A stretch of 64,000 nt of DNA from assembly GCA_037157565.1 (NCBI GenBank), contig JAZHRO010000063.1, positions 93,248,001-93,312,000 on the forward strand, in the 5' to 3' direction. Of this stretch, positions 58,001-64,000 are shown one piece after another (within the stretch, counting starts at the first letter, position 1; each line of letters starts with the position of its first letter). Source of the stretch: Thalassia testudinum. Taxonomy: Eukaryota > Streptophyta > Magnoliopsida > Alismatales > Hydrocharitaceae. The notes beneath the pieces were generated by a model that saw only the letters and a program-made list of their open reading frames with translations, did no database searches and had not been told where the DNA came from. Both the position numbers and the translations under genes were made by a program.

Positions 58001-59021
58001 ATTCAATCATTGTCTGTCTACAATCCCTAAATTCTAGAAATTGATACCATGAGTAGGACTTGAAATCAACTTTTATTTTCAACCATTCATACTAAAAATA
58101 TTTTCTGTAGATTTTCAAAAAATTCAAACACTACAAGGCAGTTTGACCTTTCCAGACCTTGATTTTGTCCGAATTTCAAGATTTATTGCAGACAACATAC
58201 TAATCTAATTCACTTGAAATCTACGGTACTCAAAAGCCCATGAAACCTATTTTCTGTATTAAAATTTTGAAAATTTTTGTATCTGATTTGGTGTAGTGTG
58301 TTATTGTTTGATTGAACTTTGGTTTGATTGGCCTATCTAATCCTATCAGACATTAAAAATCAGATTAAATAATTTATAATAGTAATAATTCCATAAAAAT
58401 ACTCTTTGGAATCCCCACCTCAAGGAGAAGGGTTGATTAAAGTTTGGGATTGATTGAATACTGATTCTATCTTGTACAGTGGTTTGAGTCTATTGTTGAG
58501 TCTGCAAGTCCATTAGAAGCATAAACCTAGGTCTACCTTACTTAGGTTTAATTTTTCTAGAGACTCATCACACTTGATTGAGCCTAGTTGGGTGTGAACT
58601 GTTGGTGGGTGAGGATGTGTAATGTTGCCTGAACACCTCACCTGCATTTTAAAATCAACACACTAAGCACACCTAGCAGTAACCCATATGCACCTATCTA
58701 GGAGTTAGAGTTTAAAAGAGAAGAAATTCAAATCCATGCCTACGCAACATTTTTGCCTAAACCTTGTAACAAGCAACAAATCCTAAAAATTTACTAGACT
58801 AAGGACTGAAACTTTAAAATCAAGCCATCTAATTTAAAGGACCTCATCACTCTTACAAGGCATCTATCATTCTTTCTACACTACACCAACCCCTTGTAGC
58901 TAGTGTATGCATGGTAGGAGTCCTTAAGATTGGAATTGGCTGACCTCGCATCTCTTGTAGTAATCTCTTTTCCTCGCCTACCTTCTCTTCTTCTTATCCC
59001 CCTACTTCATCAGCCACTGGA
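55005..59021. other. Unassigned AT-rich DNA, probably 5' LTR and leader of element L
   Basis: TATA-like motifs at 55428 (CTCTATAAAAACC) and 56184 (TCTATAAATACAACC) are followed by C-rich sequence (56210-56450), as expected for an LTR promoter and R/U5. I did not find a primer-binding site or LTR termini. The 138-codon Lys/Asn-rich frame at 57187-57603 has no recognised feature. Confidence 0.3.
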
Positions 59022-59933
59022 ATGGCTGATCAGAGACCTCCACCTGCTCTTCCTAAGTGTCCCTTTGCTCTTCTAGAGGCCCGTCTTGCTGCAGCTGAAC
59101 AACATAATCAAGAATGTATGATGCTAACATGTAGACTCTACATGATGTGCAGCATCCACTTGAGAGAGATAGACCCAAGCAACTGTAGGACTTTTATGAC
59201 CTAGTGGCATGCCAAGTGCAACCACACATTTGGATAACTATAAGCAATGGCGCATTTGAGTTATAAAGCCTAATGTCATTAGACTTATCCAGAGTTTTAT
59301 TACAGCAACTCAAATGAAGATCTGTTCCAACACCTTGAGGATCAAGATCGAATAGCTAGGATAGTCTAACCTATGAATGTTGACCTGGGCATGGTTCTCA
59401 TGAAGCTTTTCCCTTTCTCACTGAGGGACAAAGTTCATGCCAATTCAAGACCATAGGGAGACCTATTGGCATGTGGGAGGAACTGCACAAGGAATTCCTC
59501 CAGAAGTTCTTCTAGATTGGTTGCACAAATGCAATGCAGTGGGCCATTACAAGTTTCTCCTAGTAGCAGGGGGAAAAGTTGCACGAGGTTTCGGAGAGAT
59601 TTCAACACCTTCTCAAGAAATGTCCCCACCATGAGGTGCCTCGTTGGCACCTCACACAGATCTTCTATCATGGGATACCAATCGATATCTCGCTGATGCA
59701 TCTAGTTGTGGGAAGTTCTTGGCTAAGGAAGAGGCCAGTACTTTTCAGTTGCTCGAGTCTTTAGCTGAAAAGTATCTTAATGCCTCTTCCATGAACCAAT
59801 TGCAAAGGCCCAACCAACATTGAGCACTAGTTCATGAGATCCAAGTAGAGTCAACCTAGGCTGATATGGATATCATTATGAAAAAGCTAGATAAGGAGGA
59901 CCTGCTAGATAAGAAATTGGACGAACTCATACG
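59022..59933 (+). pseudogene. Athila-like gag of element L, first part
   Basis: The plus-strand frame starts MADQRPPPALPKCPF. It continues, with frameshifts and stops, into a gag domain: LMKLFPFSLRDKVHANS, then GMWEELHKEFLQKFF, then FQHLLKKCPHHEVPRWHLTQIFYHGIP. The CPHH and FYHGI motifs match element B's gag and Athila gags generally. It is interrupted at 59933 by solo LTR M and continues at 61350. Confidence 0.65.
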
Positions 59934-61349
59934 TGATAGAGAGGTTTTATTTCACATGGTGGGAAAGCTCTTATCAAAACATTTAAGTAGTAAAATATAA
60001 CCATGATAGTTAGATCATCTCCACAGGGAGGAATGAACCAAATAAACTCACAAAATTATCACATTCATGTTCAAAAAGAATGGAGAAATTTATTGCACAC
60101 AAAAATAGAGAGAGACGGTAGATGGGTAGAACCAAAGAAAGAGCACCGTAAGAGAGATTTAGAGAAAAAGAAATAAATAAATAAAATAAAATAAAAAAAT
60201 AAATGAATAGAGTCTTCTCAATCCAATAATCAAAGAAAAAACTAATAGGGGATGTACTATTAAGAAATAAGGGAGGAGATGGCATGCGTGAGAGGGTGAT
60301 GACCGGTGGCATTGGTGACCAGCTGGCATGCGATGGAGGAGTGTCAGGGTGCGGTTGTCTCATTAGTGGTCACAGCGTGGATGGTGGTGACCAAAGGTGG
60401 CGTCGGCAACGTGCAGGTCTGCAGTGATGGGTCCTTGGCGTAGGCAATGGAGTCGTAGGCGGGGTGATGTGTACGATGACATGGTATAGGGAGCATAATG
60501 GTGGTGATGGTAGCGAGGAGGGAGCTCGAACGGTAGAGCATTAAGGCAGCAGTAAAGGTGGTGGTGATGGGTTCTTGTTGAAAAAGATGAACAAGGGAGG
60601 GAAAGGTTGGAGAAGAAGGTGGATGGGAAAGAAAATGATGTAAAAGAAGAAGAGGGAAGTAGGGGCGTGTAATGTTGTTGGAGTCAAGGAAGAAGGTGTA
60701 CATGTTGTCACTGTGCACACCACGATATCAATGGAGAGGAGAGTTAGAGTAAGCCTAGACCATGGTGCAAGTTTCTTCCACAATGCAAGCCCATATCCAT
60801 GATCATAAAGGTGGAACATTGATGTCCCCCCACTAGTGTTGAAAATCCGCCCATGGTTAAAAATAAGCTAGTGAGAGAGTAAGGCAAGTGTGGGCATCAG
60901 GGATGCAATAGTTGAGTTTCCATCTTGGGCACCAATTGGAGCTAAACATGGTAAGGGATTGTTTCATCAAGGGAGACCTTCAAGGGAATTTGAATCCCCT
61001 ACAAATTTAGGTGGTTGGCCAACTACTATTGGCATTCAATCTATACACGTAAATTGGAGACGACTGGGACAAAGGTGTTGAGGTGGCTTGGGACTTTTAT
61101 GGCAAACAAGTTGGCTCGAAATTTTTTTCTAAGCTCTACTAGCTAATTTAGTTCCATGCCAATGTATCCTACATAAATAAATAGTTCATAAATATATGCA
61201 TAATATGTGCATCAAATAAATAAATATGAAAGAAAAATATTTCGTTTGCTTAATTAGTTTCCCAATATAAAGCCGTGCTCAAATGGCCAATTCTTCATGA
61301 AAACTATTGTACTTAAGATTTAATTTGGTCCAGTGAAGTTGTCCCATCA
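59934..61349 (-). mobile_element. Solo LTR M
   Basis: 1416 bp, plus-strand ends TGATAGAGAGG and GTCCCATCA, with target duplication ATACG (59929-59933) and ATATG (61350-61354), one CpG-type transition apart. The left part (CTCCACAGGGAGGAATGAACC, 60013 onward) matches the U5 end of LTR E, giving minus orientation. Open frames inside are incidental. Confidence 0.75.
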
Positions 61350-62504
61350 ATATGCTCTTGTTCAACAACATCTAGTACATCTCCTTCATCTTCCTCTTCT
61401 TCATCCTAAGCTCCTCTTGCTTATACCTATTTGCTTTCTCAAGATGCTTTTGTTCCCCCTTCTTCATCTTTTTTCAGGCCCCTACTTACCAGGAGCCCAT
61501 GAACAACCAAGATTTAGTTCTAATGAACTAGGGTTACGTGCAATCCAAGGACTTGAGTGCATATTCCTTTGATGATTCTACATCTCTAGCATCTTCAACC
61601 TATGAAGATGTCAATGCTATTCAAGGTTATGGGCATAACAACCCATACTCAGAGACATACAACCCAGCATCCTAACTTCTCCTAAGCTAGGAACTCATAG
61701 AGACCCCACCCTACTCCACAGCACTAGCCTAGAACATATGGAAATGTGGCCCCCACATATCAGAGACAACTGCCATTTCCTTCACAACAGTAATCGACTC
61801 GGTTGACTTACAACCAACCAACATGAAAGGTCATGTCTAACCCTCCACCGCAGGATGACCTGATGGAGAACTTGTAAAAGGCCATGTTACAAATGGATAA
61901 ATGACATCATTCTATTTTGAAGGCATTAGCAAGTCAAAACTAGAACATGCAAAATCAAACCAGCTGTGTCAGGAGAGTAAGACACAAGGAGCCTTTCCCT
62001 CCTAACCTATCCCAAACTTGTAAAATGTGCAAAATGCGAGTGCCCAACCTAGGTTCCATACACTACAGGGACATGCTCTTGTAGTACTCCAAGTACCTCA
62101 TGTACCTCCTGGTATTCATATCCCTGCACATTCTAGTCCTATTCTTCCCACACCTGCCCCTTCTATTCCTCCCCTACCTCACAGATAACATGATGATGCA
62201 AATGCTATAACATTGATGAGCAGAACATTGATTAAAGATCCCTAACCTAGGGTATGCATGTCTAGGCACAACTCGACCCCCTCCTCAAGCTGACTCCTCT
62301 CATTTTGATTCTGATAAGGAGACACCTAAGGAGGATAAGGGAAAATAATTGGTTGTCACTAACACTGAAATTTCAATACCATTTCCTAGAGCCTTGACCA
62401 AAGAGTTTACAAAGAAAATAGAGGGTACGAAGAACCACAAGGACCTAAAATTGTTGTTTAAGAATGTACATATACAAATCCCCCTCCTCGAGGTAATAGA
62501 TCAT
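61350..62504 (+). pseudogene. Athila-like gag of element L, second part
   Basis: Continues the gag after solo LTR M: Leu/Pro-rich, then many short broken frames. It ends with the gag C-terminal signature EFTKKIEGTKN and LKLLFKNVHIQIPLLEVIDH at 62390-62504, the part that in Athila precedes the YAKFLK segment (present in element B, near 20240). It is cut by LTR K at 62505; the remainder would lie beyond the window. Confidence 0.6.
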
Positions 62505-63650
62505 TGATAGTCGAGAAATTTCGTGTAAAGAAATCAATTTTAGGGTCTCAGGAAAGAGAAACCCGTGTCGTCGTATTTTCGCAGAAAACTTTGATGTATC
62601 AGATAATATTTATAACCAAGATGGTGAATCTTGGGTCAAACACAGGGAGGCGAATGTTTGATTTTGAAGCATCCACGTTTATTTTATTTGTTTTTGGTAT
62701 TTTTAGCTTTTGTAATTTTTTTAGTATTTTTAATAAGATAGGAAAATGGGCAGAATATTATCTAAGCTAAGCTAACTAATTTACTAAGCAAATAATTAAG
62801 GCAAGAAGAGAGAGAGAGAGAAAAAGCAACTATATATTAGATCTCAACAAATGTTTACTACAGAATTAATGCGAAAAATAAAACTACGCTTTGAAAGAAG
62901 TAAAAGTGAAAGAGGTGAGAGAAATCCTCCTCAACGACTACTTGGAGGATGAGCCGCTTGGACAATGCCCTGGATGAAGGTGGTGAGGAGCTGGATGAAG
63001 GAGAATAGAGTCGGACAAAGTAGGATGGGGTAAGGCGACATCGCAGCAACGATCCACTTCCAGAATGGGGGTGACAGGATGGCCACGGGCACTCCACGAA
63101 TAGGTGTGACAAGCAGGACTAAAAATTATTTTCTAGCTCTAGTAGAGCATCTTGGGCTTGGGACAAGCTCTAGAAAGCCTTGAAGAGGGGTAGGAAGAGC
63201 AAGAAAGGGATGCCATGGAATGGAAGGGGTCATGGCTATTTATAATGGAGAGGAGGGTCAAATTTGGCCTTGTGTGCATGCAGCCACGCAAGGCATAGCA
63301 CATCCGTGTGCAAGGGACACGCCGTGCATAGCATGCCTGTGCATCGCCCATGCACATTGTGCACTAGCTACTGGAGGGTGAGCATGGAGAGCCATGACTG
63401 TTGGACCACACTTGAAGGGTCCTGATCGTGCCTCACAAATAGCGCTCCATGCGCATATGATTGCGTGTATCACACTCGATGTCATCTGATGTGCCACGTG
63501 GTGTCTTTACCTATACCTGATCATGGATCAATGGCGCTGATTGTGCTCATCTCACGCATGGCTGTGAAGGGCGAGTGACGTGGATGCCTCTCGTCCATCC
63601 ATCAGAGATCGCACGATCCAATTATATTCCACCTACCCTGAGGAGGGGTG

Positions 63651-63722
63651 GCACATTAGGATTTGAACTAGCACCCCCTCGTTGAGAGGGCGGGTTTCTT
63701 ATCCATTGCGCTATCAACAATG
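63651..63722 (-). other. tRNA-like segment in U3 of LTR K
   Basis: The minus strand reads TAGCGCAATGG (A-box match), then GGATAAG, an anticodon-arm-like CCCTCTCAACGAGGG, GGTGC and the B-box-like TAGTTCAAATCC. The acceptor stem is absent. It aligns with G (TAGCGCA, CTCAAGCGAG, CTTCGATTC). Confidence 0.55.
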
Positions 63723-63737
63723 GAAAACGTGCCCAAC

Positions 63738-63758
63738 CATTGGATCAAGATCCAACGA
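63738..63758. repeat. Inverted repeat 2 of LTR K
   Basis: CCATTGGATC and GATCCAACG with a central A; near-perfect. Confidence 0.65.
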
Positions 63759-63869
63759 CGGAGAGGAGGTGCGCTCTTGAGGTAAGATGGTGGTGATGTT
63801 GAGGTTTCCAGATCATGCATTAAGGGTGCCTTTGGAGATGTGTAGGAGGCCTTGGGTGGCTTTAGGTGA

Positions 63870-63899
63870 CTAGGATGGCGCCACATGGTGCCATCCTAG
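63870..63899. repeat. Inverted repeat 1 of LTR K, extended
   Basis: CTAGGATGGCGCCA and TGGTGCCATCCTAG, longer arms than in the other copies, with one mismatch pair. Confidence 0.75.
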
Positions 63900-64000
63900 C
63901 TGTCCATCTTCTTTGGCTTATAGGTGACGTAAAAATGTTGGATTAGGTCAGTTTTTACACCATTGGGTTGCGATCGTTGACCTAAACCCATTCGTGCAGT

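Larger units (their letters stand above)
62505..64000 (-). mobile_element. LTR K (family G/H/J/K), runs off the window
   Basis: A minus-strand copy: on that strand it has inverted repeat 1 (63870-63899), inverted repeat 2 (63738-63758), a tRNA-like segment (63722-63651), a TATA box (63246-63236) and a TCTAGAGCTTGTCCCAAGCC block near 63170 that matches H at 9110-9150. The plus-strand start TGATAGTCGAG at 62505 corresponds to the U5 end of H. No primer-binding site lies to its left, so it is a solo LTR or a 3' LTR. The other end is outside. Confidence 0.7.

Noticed and set aside
63651..63722. A functional tRNA gene on the minus strand
   Set aside because: It lacks a paired acceptor stem and a good T-stem, and lies inside an LTR with three related degenerate copies; kept as a tRNA-like segment only.
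1..64000. CRISPR arrays, bacterial operons or a host gene
   Set aside because: No regular repeat-spacer pattern, no ribosome-binding sites ahead of tandem ORFs, and no intact multi-exon gene. All recognisable coding sequence belongs to transposable elements or fragments captured by them.

Overview
The window is nuclear, repeat-dense intergenic DNA from a flowering plant. I found no intact host gene, no functional tRNA or rRNA gene and no CRISPR. The evidence is plant-type Ty1/copia and Ty3/gypsy (Athila/Tat-like) LTR retrotransposons, one CACTA DNA transposon, many solo LTRs, and diverged exon fragments that look like plant Cu/Zn superoxide dismutase and a dynamin-2-type PH domain. A monocot is possible (the double zinc-knuckle ORF at the left end resembles monocot repeat proteins), but I cannot fix the species.

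Layout. 1-2.9 kb: remains of a minus-strand double CCHC zinc-knuckle ORF, split by solo LTR E (332-2122). About 2.93-4.2 kb: LTR G. 4.2-36.0 kb: an Athila-like element F (minus strand; its single LTR is at 34627-36001). F was split by a CACTA transposon (6239-34476, 3-bp target duplication GCA). The CACTA holds solo LTR H, captured exon fragments, and retroelement A (15180-33840). A is in turn split inside its left LTR by retroelement B (15579-26189, degenerate gag and protease). 36.0-43.8 kb: remnant of a SIRE-like copia element S whose 3' LTR was split by a young gag-only element (37738-43314) with 1738-bp LTRs and target duplication TTTTA. 43.8-54.6 kb: element C on the plus strand, a relative of A, with solo LTR J beside its primer-binding site and solo LTR D inside its 3' LTR. 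54.6-59 kb: unassigned AT-rich DNA with a 106-bp tandem duplication. 59-64 kb: a plus-strand Athila-like gag relic L, broken by solo LTR M and by LTR K, which runs off the window.

Most interesting points. (1) The LTR family G/H/J/K carries, upstream of a TATA box, two inverted repeats and a tRNA-like segment with A-box/B-box-like motifs, kept in four diverged copies. (2) Elements A and C lack gag and pol but share an unrecognised acidic ORF of about 463 codons in the same frame, ending at the same TAG, with related coding sequence continuing beyond it. They share PBS type, PPT and a 3' module with gag-bearing element B, which suggests mobilisation in trans. (3) The CACTA element appears to have captured exons of at least two host genes. 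(4) Three unrelated LTR families have U3 regions packed with short palindromic words. Boundaries were placed by reading TG...CA ends, target duplications, primer-binding sites and polypurine tracts by eye; identity statements are by-eye counts, not alignments.
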